Assembly (NCBI GenBank): GCA_902826615.1 | Contig: CADEFN010000005.1 | Span: forward strand, 372,001-436,000 | Length of the DNA: 64,000 bases | Source: an uncultured Gemmatimonadota bacterium | Lineage (GTDB): Bacteria; Gemmatimonadota; Gemmatimonadetes; Gemmatimonadales; Gemmatimonadaceae | Reading direction: 5' to 3' | In this document: positions 52,747 through 61,811 of the stretch, piece after piece | Numbering within the stretch: the first letter of the stretch is position 1 | Layout: every line of letters begins with the position of its first letter | Made by a program: the position numbers and the translations under genes | The notes under the pieces: model-generated | What the model was told of the DNA's origin: nothing | Seen by the model: the letters and a program-made list of their open reading frames with translations, nothing else | The model's database searches: none

Positions 52747-53272
52747 GGGCTTCCATATCGCGCTGGTGGGGATCCCCGGCGCCGGGAAAAGTGATATCGC
52801 GCGCCGCGTCGCCAGCGCGCTCGGGCGTCCCGTGCTCGACTTCGACTCCGAGATCGAACGACGACTCGGAAAGACCATCTCCGAGGTGTTCGCCACCGAG
52901 GGAGAGGAGTTCTTCCGGGAGCAGGAGGCGATGATCACGAGGGAACTCCTGACGGCCCCACCGACTATCCTGTCCCCGGGTGGCGGCTGGGTGACTCGGC
53001 CGGCCGTGGTAGAGTTGATCAGGGGGATTACCCGATTGGTCTGGCTCCAGGTCTCACCCAAGGCGGCGGTTCGACGGATGGGCACACGCGTCGCCTCGCG
53101 TCCGCTATTAATGAAGGGCGATCCGAGAGACGTTTTGACGGCTCTGAGCCAGGATCGGGAGCGGTTTTATGCCGAGTCAGACGCCGCTATTGATACGGAA
53201 GTGCTTACACCACAACAGGTTACGGATAAGGTGGTTCAGCTTGCCACACGCTGGGACGGGCAGGTAGGTTAG
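52727..53272 (+). CDS. aroK: Shikimate kinase
   Basis: 181 aa. P-loop GIPGAGKSD, shikimate-binding acidic FDSEIE and FFREQEA, and the GGG motif SPGGGWV followed by the lid RMGTRVASRPLL. It phosphorylates shikimate at the 3-OH. GTG 52727 is the likely start, overlapping the 3' end of aroC by 20 nt. The second half uses more AT-rich codons (including CTA TTA) than its neighbours. Confidence 0.9.
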   Translation: MTDAKREGFHIALVGIPGAGKSDIARRVASALGRPVLDFDSEIERRLGKTISEVFATEGEEFFREQEAMITRELLTAPPTILSPGGGWVTRPAVVELIRGITRLVWLQVSPKAAVRRMGTRVASRPLLMKGDPRDVLTALSQDRERFYAESDAAIDTEVLTPQQVTDKVVQLATRWDGQVG

Positions 53273-53275
53273 GAA

Positions 53276-53698
53276 ATGGACGCCCGATACACGCAGATTC
53301 TCGCCCAGCTGAAGCGGCGATTCGATCGTGCCGAGCACGTTGCCGAGGTTCAGGAGTATCTGTCGTCAGAAGGATTCGATGCGGGACAGATTGGTACCAT
53401 CGTTTCGGCATGGCTCTCGGATATTGTGCGCAGTCGGCTCGATAACGCGACGGCCGCGAACTGGTCGGTGCGGGTCCAGGGTCCTCAGGAACGCGGGCGA
53501 TTTGCCCCGGAGGCATGGGGATACCTGATGGGATGCCGAGCCTCAGGAGTGTTGGGAGCGTTCGATCTGGAGCAGGTGATCGAACGCCTGCTGGCACAGA
53601 TAGAAGGACAAGTCGGCCTGGAAGACGCCAGGGCCGTCGTCGACAACGGATTCTCTGATGGACTCGGACCCTTCGGTGGGCCGTCCATCGTGCATTGA
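53276..53698 (+). CDS. smg: Smg/DUF494 family protein
   Basis: 140 aa. Acidic helical protein with E-V-Q-E-Y-L-x-x-E-G-F (VQEYLSSEGFDAGQIGTIVSAWL), FAPEAWGYLMGC and a C-terminal helix pair (LEQVIERLLAQ..), matching Smg. Biochemical function is unknown; in many bacteria smg sits next to topA, exactly as here. Three nt after aroK. Confidence 0.82.
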   Translation: MDARYTQILAQLKRRFDRAEHVAEVQEYLSSEGFDAGQIGTIVSAWLSDIVRSRLDNATAANWSVRVQGPQERGRFAPEAWGYLMGCRASGVLGAFDLEQVIERLLAQIEGQVGLEDARAVVDNGFSDGLGPFGGPSIVH

Positions 53699-53706
53699 AG
53701 GAACTC

Positions 53707-56232
53707 ATGGCAGCCAAGAAGCGGTCCACAACCAAGAAGGCGTTAGGCGTGCGGCGCGTCGTCGGGCGAGGAGCCTCGGCGGCGGCGAAGAAAGGCACGA
53801 AACGCACGGCGGCAAAAGCACCGGCCCGGGCGCGTACCACCCGTTCCGCTCCGGTGGAGGAAACACCAGACGAACAGGCCGGTACGGGTGCCGCGCTTGT
53901 CATCGTGGAGTCGCCGGCCAAGGCCAAAACCATCGGCAAGTATCTTGGCCGTGGCTTTCGCGTAAAGGCCACCATCGGCCATGTGCGAGACCTCCCCGAG
54001 AAAAAGCTCGGCATCGATGTCGCGCAGGGGTTCGAACCCGAGTACGTGACCATCGAGGGCAAGGAAAAAACGCTCGCCGATCTCAAGGCGGCGGCACAGG
54101 ATGCCAGCGAAATCTTCATCGCCACCGACCCTGATCGCGAAGGGGAGGCGATCGGATGGCACGTCGCCGAGCACTTCACCGGCGCGCGCAGCAAGGTGCG
54201 GGCTCCGATCCATCGCGTGCTCTTTCACGAGATCACCAAGGATGGCATCAAGGCGGCGATGGCCAAGCCACGCGCCATCGATACCAAACTCTTCGAAGCG
54301 CAACAGGCACGCCGCATTCTCGACCGCCTGGTGGGCTACAAGGCATCGCCCATTCTGTGGAAGGTGGTCAAGAAGGGATTGTCGGCCGGCCGCGTGCAGA
54401 CCGTGGCGCTGCGGCTCATTGTGGAGCGCGAGCGCGAAATCCGCGCCTTCAAGCCGCAGGAATACTGGAGCATTGCCGCCGAACTCGAGAAAGGCGGGCA
54501 GAAGTTCGGCGCCAAACTGCACGCGATCGATGACAAGAAGGTGGATGTGCACACCGAGGCGCACGCCACCGGGATTGTCAGCGACGTGCAGGCCGCGGCC
54601 GAGCGACTGGCCAAAGACCTCGCCCGAGGTGCACGCGGCCCGTTAGGCATCTTCCCGCTCAGCGACGTCAAGCGTCGCGAACGGCGCAAGAATCCTGGCG
54701 CACCGTTCACCACGTCCACCCTGCAGCAGGAAGCGGCAAAGAAGTGCGGGTTCGGCTCCAAACGGACAATGCGTCTGGCGCAGGATCTCTACGAAGGCAT
54801 CGAGCTGGGCAAGGATGAGGGCGCGGTAGGCCTTATCACCTACATGCGTACAGACTCCACCCGGGTGGCGGAAAGTGCCGCCCTCCAGGCGCGCGACGTG
54901 ATCAAGTCGTTGCATGGCGCCGAGTACCTCGCCAGCGGGCCGCAGCTCTATGGCTCCGACAAGAAGCAGGCGGCCAATGCCCAGGACGCACACGAAGCCG
55001 TGCGCCCCACCGATCCGGCGCGTCATCCGGACCAGGTCCGCAAGTTTCTCAAGGAAGACCAGTTCAAGCTGTATCAGCTGGTCTGGCAGCGCTTCATGGC
55101 TTCGCAGATGGCCCCCGCCGTCTTTGATACCACCACCCTCGATTTCGACGTCCCCGGTGCGAAGGCGCGATACCTCTTCAGGGCCACCGGGAGTGTCATC
55201 AAGTTTCCTGGGTTCCTCGCGTTGTATCGCGAGGCGCGTGAGGAGGGCGATGGCAAGGCGCTCGAAGATGAGCAGGCCCTGCCGGTCGCTGTGGTCGGAG
55301 ACAAGATCCCCCTCCACACCCTGAACCCCAACCAGCACTTCACCGAACCACCCCCGCGTTTTTCCGAGGCCAGTCTGGTCAAGGAACTCGAGCGGCTGGG
55401 GATCGGGCGCCCGTCCACCTACGCGTCCATCATTTCCACCCTCGTGGACCGGCGGTATTCGCTGCTCGAACAGCGGCGCTTTTTCCCGACATCGTTAGGC
55501 GAAAGTGTCGAGCGGGTCATGGTCAAGCAGTTCCCGGACATCTTCAACGTCACATTCACGTCGGAGATGGAAGGCGAACTGGACAAGATCGAGGACGGCG
55601 CGCTCCCCTGGCGTCGAGTGCTGAAGGATTTCTACGGACCATTCGAGACATCACTCGAAGACGTCGATGTCGCTGGCCTCATTGCCGAGGCACATGACGT
55701 CTCCGCCCTCGCCACTGAGAAGTGCCCCAAGTGTGGCGGCAAACTCATGGCCAAGGGAGGCTTCTTCGGGCCGTTTGTCGCCTGTGAGAACCATCCCAAG
55801 AACTGCGACTACACTCGGCCCATCTCCGGCGAGCGCAAGCCCGCCCAGATGACCGACTACAAATGCCATGAGTGCGAGGCGCCCATGGTGATCCGGCATG
55901 GCCGCAGCGGGGACTTCCTCGGCTGCTCCAAGTTTCCGAAGTGCCGAGGGACTCGTTCGCTGCCGACCGGCGTCATGTGCCCCAAGGACGGCGGAGAGCT
56001 CGCACAACGAAGGTCGAAGGCGCGGGGGAAGATTTTCTTCGGGTGCGAGAAGTATCCAGCGTGCGACTTTGTCTGCTGGGACAAGCCGGTCAAGGAGAAG
56101 TGCCCCGAATGCGGCTACGAGGGTGCGGAGGCCAAGTCCAACAAGACACGTGGGGAGTTCCGGAAATGCCTCAAGTGCCAGAATGAGTGGGACGTGGTCC
56201 AGGCGCCCGAACCCGTGGCAGTCGAGGCATAG
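53707..56232 (+). CDS. topA: DNA topoisomerase I
   Basis: 841 aa. A Lys/Arg/Ala-rich N-terminal extension of ~55 residues (residues 1-55) precedes Toprim (LVIVESPAKAKTIGKYLG, ATDPDREGEAIGWH). The active-site tyrosine lies in LITYMRTDSTRVAE (Tyr379 from this start). Four C-terminal zinc-ribbon repeats are visible from ~675 (CPKCGGKL..., YKCHECEAP..., CPKDGGEL..., CPECGYEG...). It relaxes negative supercoils. ATG 53707 with upstream AAGGA is favoured over TTG 53695. Confidence 0.95.
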   Translation: MAAKKRSTTKKALGVRRVVGRGASAAAKKGTKRTAAKAPARARTTRSAPVEETPDEQAGTGAALVIVESPAKAKTIGKYLGRGFRVKATIGHVRDLPEKKLGIDVAQGFEPEYVTIEGKEKTLADLKAAAQDASEIFIATDPDREGEAIGWHVAEHFTGARSKVRAPIHRVLFHEITKDGIKAAMAKPRAIDTKLFEAQQARRILDRLVGYKASPILWKVVKKGLSAGRVQTVALRLIVEREREIRAFKPQEYWSIAAELEKGGQKFGAKLHAIDDKKVDVHTEAHATGIVSDVQAAAERLAKDLARGARGPLGIFPLSDVKRRERRKNPGAPFTTSTLQQEAAKKCGFGSKRTMRLAQDLYEGIELGKDEGAVGLITYMRTDSTRVAESAALQARDVIKSLHGAEYLASGPQLYGSDKKQAANAQDAHEAVRPTDPARHPDQVRKFLKEDQFKLYQLVWQRFMASQMAPAVFDTTTLDFDVPGAKARYLFRATGSVIKFPGFLALYREAREEGDGKALEDEQALPVAVVGDKIPLHTLNPNQHFTEPPPRFSEASLVKELERLGIGRPSTYASIISTLVDRRYSLLEQRRFFPTSLGESVERVMVKQFPDIFNVTFTSEMEGELDKIEDGALPWRRVLKDFYGPFETSLEDVDVAGLIAEAHDVSALATEKCPKCGGKLMAKGGFFGPFVACENHPKNCDYTRPISGERKPAQMTDYKCHECEAPMVIRHGRSGDFLGCSKFPKCRGTRSLPTGVMCPKDGGELAQRRSKARGKIFFGCEKYPACDFVCWDKPVKEKCPECGYEGAEAKSNKTRGEFRKCLKCQNEWDVVQAPEPVAVEA

Positions 56233-56251
56233 CTGACCGTCGTGAGAAGAG

Positions 56252-56288
56252 AAGGGGCGTGGCGCTGACGAGGCGCCACGCCCTTTAT
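56252..56288 (+). terminator. Intrinsic terminator after topA
   Basis: Fourteen-bp stem (core GGGCGTGGCGC / GCGCCACGCCC) with a 7-nt loop, followed by TTTAT. It overlaps the leader of trmFO, so full termination or attenuation is possible. Confidence 0.75.
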
Positions 56289-56297
56289 ACTTGTACG

Positions 56298-57644
56298 ATG
56301 GCATCCGACCAGACCGTGGACGTGGTAGGTGGAGGGCTCGCCGGCAGCGAGGCAGCCTGGCAGCTTGCCGAGCGCGGGCACCAGGTCCGACTTCATGAAA
56401 TGCGGCCGGTCAAAACCACGGAGGCGCACAAAACCGATCGCCTCGCCGAGCTGGTGTGCTCCAACACCTTCAAGAGCACGGAGCTCTCCAACGCGCACGG
56501 CCTGCTCAAGGCCGAAATGCGCCTGCTCGGATCGATGGTGCTGCAGGCCGCCGACGAGGCGCGAGTGGCAGCAGGAAGTGCGTTGGCCGTGGATCGGGAT
56601 GTGTTCGCGGCCGCGGTCACCGCGCGCATCGCGTCACACCCACGGATCACCGTGGTGCGGGAGGAAGTCACCGCGATTCCGGATCAGGCCATCATTGCCA
56701 CCGGTCCGCTCACGTCTCCGGATCTCGCCGCTGCCATGCGCGCTGAACTGGGCACCGAGGGGCTCGCCTTCTACGATGCGATTGCACCCATCGTCGATGT
56801 CGATAGTGTCGATCACAGCATCGCCTTTCGCGCTGCGCGCTACGACAAGGAGACGATGGAGGGTGCGAGCAGTGAAGGGGCGTATCTCAACTGCCCCTTC
56901 AATCGCGAAGAGTACGACGCCTTTGTCGAGGCCCTCGCGACGGCCGATCAATACCATGGGCATGAGTTCGACGCGGTGCCCTACTTCGAAGGCTGCATGC
57001 CGGTCGAAGAGATGGTGAAACGAGGTCGCGAGACCCTGCGCTTCGGACCCATGAAGCCCGTCGGTCTCAGCGATCCTCGCACGGGTCGACGTCCCTGGGC
57101 CGTGGCGCAGCTGCGCATGGAAGATCGTGGGGGACGGATGTGGAACCTCGTCGGATTCCAGACACGCCTTCGCATCCCCGAACAACAGCGTGTGTTGCGA
57201 ATGATTCCCGGACTCGCCGGTGCCGAGTTTCTGCGCTACGGATCGATCCATCGCAACTCGTACCTCAACACACCGGCAGCGCTCACACCGCATCTCTCGC
57301 TCAAGCGCGACGCGCGGGTACTCTTCGCCGGACAGATCACTGGTGTGGAGGGCTACACCGAGAGCACCGCCACCGGACTCCTGGCGGGTCGCAATATGAG
57401 CCGCATGCTCAACGGTGCCGACCCGATGGTTCCACCAGAACACACCATGCTCGGCGCGTTGTATCGCTACCTGCGAGATGCAGACCCGAAGTACTTCCAG
57501 CCGATGAACGCCAACTTCGGGTTGCTGGATGAACTTGCCGAACCCGTGCGGGACAAACGTGTCAAGCGAGAGCGACTTGCTGAACGTGCACTCGGCGCCA
57601 TGCGGGAGTGGTCGGCATCCTTCGATTCCGCGCTCCACACATGA
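56298..57644 (+). CDS. trmFO: Folate/FAD-dependent tRNA (uracil-54) C5-methyltransferase TrmFO
   Basis: 448 aa. FAD-binding VVGGGLAGSEAAWQLAERG at the N-terminus, HKTDRLAELVCSNTFKS (active cysteine region), EGASSEGAYLNCPFN, PVGLSDPRTGRRPWAVAQLR and GVEGYTESTATGLLAG. It makes ribothymidine in the T-loop of tRNA using methylene-THF and NAD(P)H. Start at ATG 56298. Overlaps the xer gene by ATGA. Confidence 0.94.
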   Translation: MASDQTVDVVGGGLAGSEAAWQLAERGHQVRLHEMRPVKTTEAHKTDRLAELVCSNTFKSTELSNAHGLLKAEMRLLGSMVLQAADEARVAAGSALAVDRDVFAAAVTARIASHPRITVVREEVTAIPDQAIIATGPLTSPDLAAAMRAELGTEGLAFYDAIAPIVDVDSVDHSIAFRAARYDKETMEGASSEGAYLNCPFNREEYDAFVEALATADQYHGHEFDAVPYFEGCMPVEEMVKRGRETLRFGPMKPVGLSDPRTGRRPWAVAQLRMEDRGGRMWNLVGFQTRLRIPEQQRVLRMIPGLAGAEFLRYGSIHRNSYLNTPAALTPHLSLKRDARVLFAGQITGVEGYTESTATGLLAGRNMSRMLNGADPMVPPEHTMLGALYRYLRDADPKYFQPMNANFGLLDELAEPVRDKRVKRERLAERALGAMREWSASFDSALHT

Positions 57645-58570
57645 CCGACGTCGTGCGTCCGGCACTGGTGCTGGATTTCCTCGCCCATCTGGAGAAGGAG
57701 CGCCAGGTTTCGCCACATACCCTGGCGGCGTATGGCCGCGATCTCGATGGCTTTACGAGTTTTGTCGGGAGTCAGGGGGGAGGCGATGACGCGCTGCTGG
57801 CGGTCGACCGCCTGACGATGCGCGGGTTCATGGGGGCGCTGGCGCGTCGCGGGCTCTCCAAACGATCGATTGCAAGAGCGTTGTCGGCGATCCGTGCGTT
57901 TTACCGTTTTCTGCAGCGCGAGGACCTGATCGAGGGGAACCCCGGTCGCGCCGTGCATGCCCCGAAGTTCGAGAAGTACCTTCCCGCGTATCTCGATCGC
58001 ACCCAGGCCGACTCGCTCTTTGCGGCAGCGCTTGCACGGGCGATGGAAGGCAACTTCGCGGACGTCCGCAACCTTGCGATTCTGGAATTGTTTTACGCCA
58101 CGGGTATCCGTCTCAGTGAGCTGCATGGCGTCAACCGCGTCGATATCGATCTCCTGTCGCAGCAGCTCAAGGTGCGTGGCAAGGGACGCAAGGAACGCAT
58201 CGTACCATTTGGCAGCCATGCGGCCCTCGCGTTGCGCAACTACGAGTCGAAACGCGACGAACTTCTGCGGACGGTGGCAGGGCGGGGTGATCGCGGGGCA
58301 TTTTTCCTGAGCAAGACCGGCAAACGCCTCAGCCGCCGCGGCGTGCAGCTGGTGGTCACGAAGTACCTGGGCAAGGTGGATGAGAACGCAGGGCTCAGTA
58401 CCCACTCCCTGCGTCACTCCTTTGCGACCCACCTGCTCGATGCCGGGGCCGATCTGCGGGCCGTGCAGGAACTGCTGGGCCACGCGTCGGTATCCACCAC
58501 CCAGATTTACACACACACCTCGGTTGAACGCCTCAAGGAGGCGTACCGCAAAGCACATCCCAGGGCGTAA
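57641..58570 (+). CDS. xerC: Tyrosine recombinase XerC/XerD type
   Basis: 309 aa. SAM-like N-terminal core-binding domain (ALVLDFLAHLEKERQVSPHTLAAYGRDL in parts) and a catalytic domain with Arg157 (GIRLSELHG), Lys near 181 (GKGRKERIVP), HSLR H255/R258, His281 (LLGHASVSTTQIYTH) and Tyr290. It resolves chromosome dimers at dif. XerC versus XerD not certain. In Bacillus the same slot is codV. No mobile element surrounds it. Confidence 0.92.
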   Translation: MTDVVRPALVLDFLAHLEKERQVSPHTLAAYGRDLDGFTSFVGSQGGGDDALLAVDRLTMRGFMGALARRGLSKRSIARALSAIRAFYRFLQREDLIEGNPGRAVHAPKFEKYLPAYLDRTQADSLFAAALARAMEGNFADVRNLAILELFYATGIRLSELHGVNRVDIDLLSQQLKVRGKGRKERIVPFGSHAALALRNYESKRDELLRTVAGRGDRGAFFLSKTGKRLSRRGVQLVVTKYLGKVDENAGLSTHSLRHSFATHLLDAGADLRAVQELLGHASVSTTQIYTHTSVERLKEAYRKAHPRA

Positions 58571-58597
58571 CCCTCGTCTCGCTCCCAACACCTGCCA

Positions 58598-59137
58598 ATG
58601 CTGAAGTTTCACGCCACCACCATCCTCTGCGTTCGCCGCGACAAACAGATAGCGTTAGGCGGCGATGGCCAGGTCACCATGGGTAACACCATCACCAAGG
58701 CCAATGCCCAGAAGGTGCGCGTGCTGGCCGGTGGCCGAGTGGTCGCGGGCTTCGCCGGCGCAGCGGCCGACGCCTTTACACTCTTCGAGCGGTTCGAGGA
58801 AAAGCTCGAGCGTCACCCTGGCAACCTCTCCAGAGCCGTTGTGGAACTGGCCAAGGAGTGGCGCAGCGACCGGGTGCTCCGCCGTCTCGAGGCCCTGCTC
58901 GCCGTCGCGGACCGCGATCACAGCTTTCTCATTTCTGGGAACGGCGACATCATCGAGCCCGATGATGGCATTCTCGCCATCGGCTCCGGCGGCTCGTTTG
59001 CGCTGGCCGCGGCGCGCGCGCTGGTGGCCAACACCACACTGTCGCCCGCCGAAGTGGTGCGACGTTCGCTGATGATCGCGGGCGACATCTGCATCTATAC
59101 CAATCAGAACATCACCGTCGTCGAGCCCACTGCCTGA
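58598..59137 (+). CDS. hslV: ATP-dependent protease peptidase subunit HslV
   Basis: 179 aa. Proteasome-like fold with ATTILCVRR (putative nucleophile Thr7/Thr8), [11 protein letters not shown] and the late [25 protein letters not shown]. Unusually it starts MLKFHATT: six residues precede the nucleophile position, as in Bacillus CodW (SSFHATT). Either processing exposes Thr7, or the extra residues persist. Next to hslU. Confidence 0.94.
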   Translation: MLKFHATTILCVRRDKQIALGGDGQVTMGNTITKANAQKVRVLAGGRVVAGFAGAAADAFTLFERFEEKLERHPGNLSRAVVELAKEWRSDRVLRRLEALLAVADRDHSFLISGNGDIIEPDDGILAIGSGGSFALAAARALVANTTLSPAEVVRRSLMIAGDICIYTNQNITVVEPTA

Positions 59138-59138
59138 C

Positions 59139-60581
59139 ATGCCGTCGCGCCGCACCGAAGCCGCATTCGCCCGCCTCGCCGATCTCACGCCCAGGCAGAT
59201 CGTCGCCGAACTCGATCGCTACATCGTCGGACAACACGCCGCCAAGAAGTCGGTCGCGATCGCCCTGCGCAATCGCTGGCGCCGGCAGCGCGCCCCGGAG
59301 GCCATCCGCGAAGAGATCTCGCCCAACAACATCATCCTCATCGGCCCCACCGGCGTCGGCAAAACCGAAATCGCTCGGCGCCTGGCCAAACTTGCCGGTG
59401 CGCCCTTCATCAAGGTGGAGGCGTCCAAGTTCACCGAGGTGGGATACGTGGGGCGTGATGTGGAGTCGATGGTGCGTGACCTGGTGGAGAGTGCCATCGA
59501 TCTCGTCCGCACCGAACGGGAAGGGGATATCCAGGGCGTGGCCCTCGAAAAGGTCGAGGACCGATTGCTCGACCATCTCCTCCCGGTCCCGGCGTCGGCC
59601 AAGTCGGCGGACGGAGACAAACCCGCCGAAGCCGCCGGCGTTTTCGTCGTCTCACCAACGGGCGCGGTGCAGCAGGAGCATGACACCGAACGTGAGCGCT
59701 ATCAGCGCACTCGCGAGAAGCTCAAGACCCTGCTCAAGGACAAGCAACTCGAGGATCGCGAGATCGAAGTGGAAGTCACCCAGAGTGCCTCTCCGGGCAT
59801 CGATGTGATGACCCCCGGAGCGCCCGGTGGCATGGAGTCGATCTCGAGTATGCTCAAGGATATGCTCCCCAAACGCACCAAGAAGCGTCCGATGAAGGTG
59901 TCGGAGGCGCGGCGGGTGCTGCTGGAGCAGGAGCTGGAGAAACTCATCGACAAGGACGACCTCGTCACCGATGCACTGGCACGGGTCGAGAAGATGGGCA
60001 TCGTCTTTCTCGACGAAATCGACAAGATCGCCAGCGGTCGGGGCCAGTCGAGCGGGCCCGACGTGTCGCGCGAAGGAGTGCAGCGTGACCTGCTCCCGAT
60101 TGTCGAGGGCTCCAACGTGCAGACCAAACATGGCATGGTCAAAACCGACCATGTCTTGTTCATCGCTGCGGGTGCCTTTCACGTGGCCAAGCCCAGTGAT
60201 CTCATTCCCGAGCTGCAAGGTCGTTTCCCGATCCGCGTGGAGCTCACCGCGCTCAGCGAAGAGGATTTCGTCCGGATCATGACGGAACCGGAGAACGCCC
60301 TGACCAAACAATACGCAGCGCTGGTCGAGTCCGAAGGGGCGTCGCTCACCTTTACCGACGACGGCATCCGCGAAATCGCCCGCCTGGCCACACTCGCCAA
60401 TGTCCGCATGGAGAACATCGGCGCTCGGCGCCTCCACACGGTGATGACCACCTTGCTCGAGGATGTGCTGTTCGCCTTACCCGACAGTGGCCTCCAGCCG
60501 GTGATCGTCGACGCGGAACTCGTGCGGACCCGTCTCAAGGCCGTGCTCGAAGACGAAGACCTGCGAAAGTACATTCTCTAA
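59139..60581 (+). CDS. hslU: ATP-dependent protease ATPase subunit HslU
   Basis: 480 aa. N-terminal LTPRQIVAELDRYIVGQ, Walker A GPTGVGKTE, pore motif GYVGRD, Walker B IVFLDEIDK, sensor regions and the C-terminal LRKYIL tail that docks in HslV. The intermediate I-domain with the charged EREGDIQGVALEKVED region is present. It starts 1 nt after the hslV stop. Confidence 0.96.
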   Translation: MPSRRTEAAFARLADLTPRQIVAELDRYIVGQHAAKKSVAIALRNRWRRQRAPEAIREEISPNNIILIGPTGVGKTEIARRLAKLAGAPFIKVEASKFTEVGYVGRDVESMVRDLVESAIDLVRTEREGDIQGVALEKVEDRLLDHLLPVPASAKSADGDKPAEAAGVFVVSPTGAVQQEHDTERERYQRTREKLKTLLKDKQLEDREIEVEVTQSASPGIDVMTPGAPGGMESISSMLKDMLPKRTKKRPMKVSEARRVLLEQELEKLIDKDDLVTDALARVEKMGIVFLDEIDKIASGRGQSSGPDVSREGVQRDLLPIVEGSNVQTKHGMVKTDHVLFIAAGAFHVAKPSDLIPELQGRFPIRVELTALSEEDFVRIMTEPENALTKQYAALVESEGASLTFTDDGIREIARLATLANVRMENIGARRLHTVMTTLLEDVLFALPDSGLQPVIVDAELVRTRLKAVLEDEDLRKYIL

Positions 60582-60583
60582 GA

Positions 60584-60626
60584 GCGGAAGCACGAGAGGC
60601 ACGGGAAGCACGGGAAGCACGAGAGC
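60584..60626. repeat. Short degenerate repeats after hslU
   Basis: GAAGCACG recurs three times between 60588 and 60621 with G-A-rich spacing (also GAGGCACG). It is not a CRISPR array (no unique spacers of fixed length). Possibly slippage or a transcription-end feature. Confidence 0.35.
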
Positions 60627-60637
60627 TCGCCGATCCC

Positions 60638-61255
60638 TCAGCCTGGCGGGGCCCCGTCGCGCACGGGCGGAGCGTGCGGGGTTTCCCTCATGCGCGTAAG
60701 CATGCCGCGCGCTGAGCCTGTCCAGCCGTCGTCAGCTGTGTAGGTGCGCAGGAACGCGTCCAGGTGCATCGCTGCACGCGTGTAATCACCGAGTTGGTAT
60801 GCGCTCGCCCCGGCGTGATAGAGCGCCATGTAGTGAGTCGGCCAGAAGAAGGCGACCAGTTCCATGATCGGGCCCGCCGACTTGTCGTCGCCCATGTCGG
60901 CGACCGGATGCCCGATATCGAACACGATTCCCGCGGCCACGTGCCGTTCGTTCGGCGGCAACGTGAAGATCAGCGTGCGGGCGCTGTCGGTGCGTCCGGC
61001 CAGGGCCAGACATGCGGCGGTCAGACCAACGCCCTGTGTGCTGGAGAGGTCCGGCGGGTCCTGCTGCAGCACCGCGAGCACTTCGACGGTGTTGCAGTGT
61101 GGGCGCACGCGCTCGAACCAGGGCGGCCGGTTGGTTGCCGCTGGCTGCGTGGCAACCGGCAGCGGTGCCGGGGCCAACCAGGCTCGCGCCACCAGCCACC
61201 CAGCGAGGGCGGAGAGCAGTGAGAACACGATCGAGCGCAGCACCTTGAATGGCAT
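60638..61255 (-). CDS. Membrane-anchored hypothetical protein with TPR-like end
   Basis: 205 aa. TM near residues 5-27 (VLRSIVFSLLSALAGWLVARA in parts), then a periplasmic/cytoplasmic domain with NTVEVLAVLQQDPPDLSS, TAACLALAGRTDSART and YHAGASAYQLGDYTRAAMHLDAFL, which looks like a TPR helix pair. No family recognised. Convergent with hslU. Confidence 0.6.
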   Translation of the reverse strand: MPFKVLRSIVFSLLSALAGWLVARAWLAPAPLPVATQPAATNRPPWFERVRPHCNTVEVLAVLQQDPPDLSSTQGVGLTAACLALAGRTDSARTLIFTLPPNERHVAAGIVFDIGHPVADMGDDKSAGPIMELVAFFWPTHYMALYHAGASAYQLGDYTRAAMHLDAFLRTYTADDGWTGSARGMLTRMRETPHAPPVRDGAPPG

Positions 61256-61354
61256 AACGACTGGGGTGAGGTCATACTGGAGACGAGACGCCGCCTGACG
61301 AGTTACACACCCTCGGTCAACTTGCCCTTTCCCCGGCCGCCGTTCGTCACTGCA

Positions 61355-61637
61355 TCAGTTGTCGGGCTGGATGCGAATGCCGAAGGTCAGCCCGCTCGTG
61401 TGTTCGGCGATGCCCGAGCCGTGTAGCAGCGGGCGGTACTCGCTGAAGGCGGCGAAGCGTTTGTAGTTGAGCGATAGGCCGGCTCCCGCTGTGAGTACAC
61501 TACCGAACGAACGCGTGGAGAATTCTTGCGACGTGACGTCGGTGTCGTTGAGGCCAGTTACCAGCGTCACGCGACGGTGCCCACGAGATGGACAGCGGAA
61601 GCGTTGTGAGCGCTGCGAGCAGACATGTCAGACGCAT
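61355..61637 (-). pseudogene. Frame-broken remnant of an outer-membrane barrel gene
   Basis: The segment ending at 61355 encodes strands GSVLTAGAGLSLNYKRFAAFSEY and a final GLTFGIRIQPD, a barrel C-terminus with terminal-strand character, as a 71-aa open frame from 61570. A signal-peptide-like sequence (MRLTCLLAALTTLPLSISWA) starts at 61637 but in a different frame. The pieces together suggest a deleted and frameshifted porin-like gene rather than two genes. A sequencing error is an alternative. Confidence 0.5.
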
Positions 61638-61811
61638 CGTGGTATCCTCGGTTAGGGTCCAGAAGGTGGGTCACCGGGGTGCCGGGTCGGGTTTACCGCC
61701 GCCGCCCAGCGCCGCCCCCAATCGCAGTCGCGTCTCGCGTCGACCGTCGCGGCCCCCTCCCGCCGACCGTGCACTCCACTACCTTTCGCCCCTTCCGTTT
61801 GTCACAAGCCC

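Noticed and set aside
57641-58570. Tyrosine recombinase as integrase of a mobile element
   Set aside because: It has housekeeping neighbours (trmFO, hslVU), normal XerC/D length and no att-like repeats or phage genes nearby.
60584-60626. GAAGCACG repeats as a CRISPR array
   Set aside because: Units are too short, have no constant-length unique spacers and no cas genes are near.
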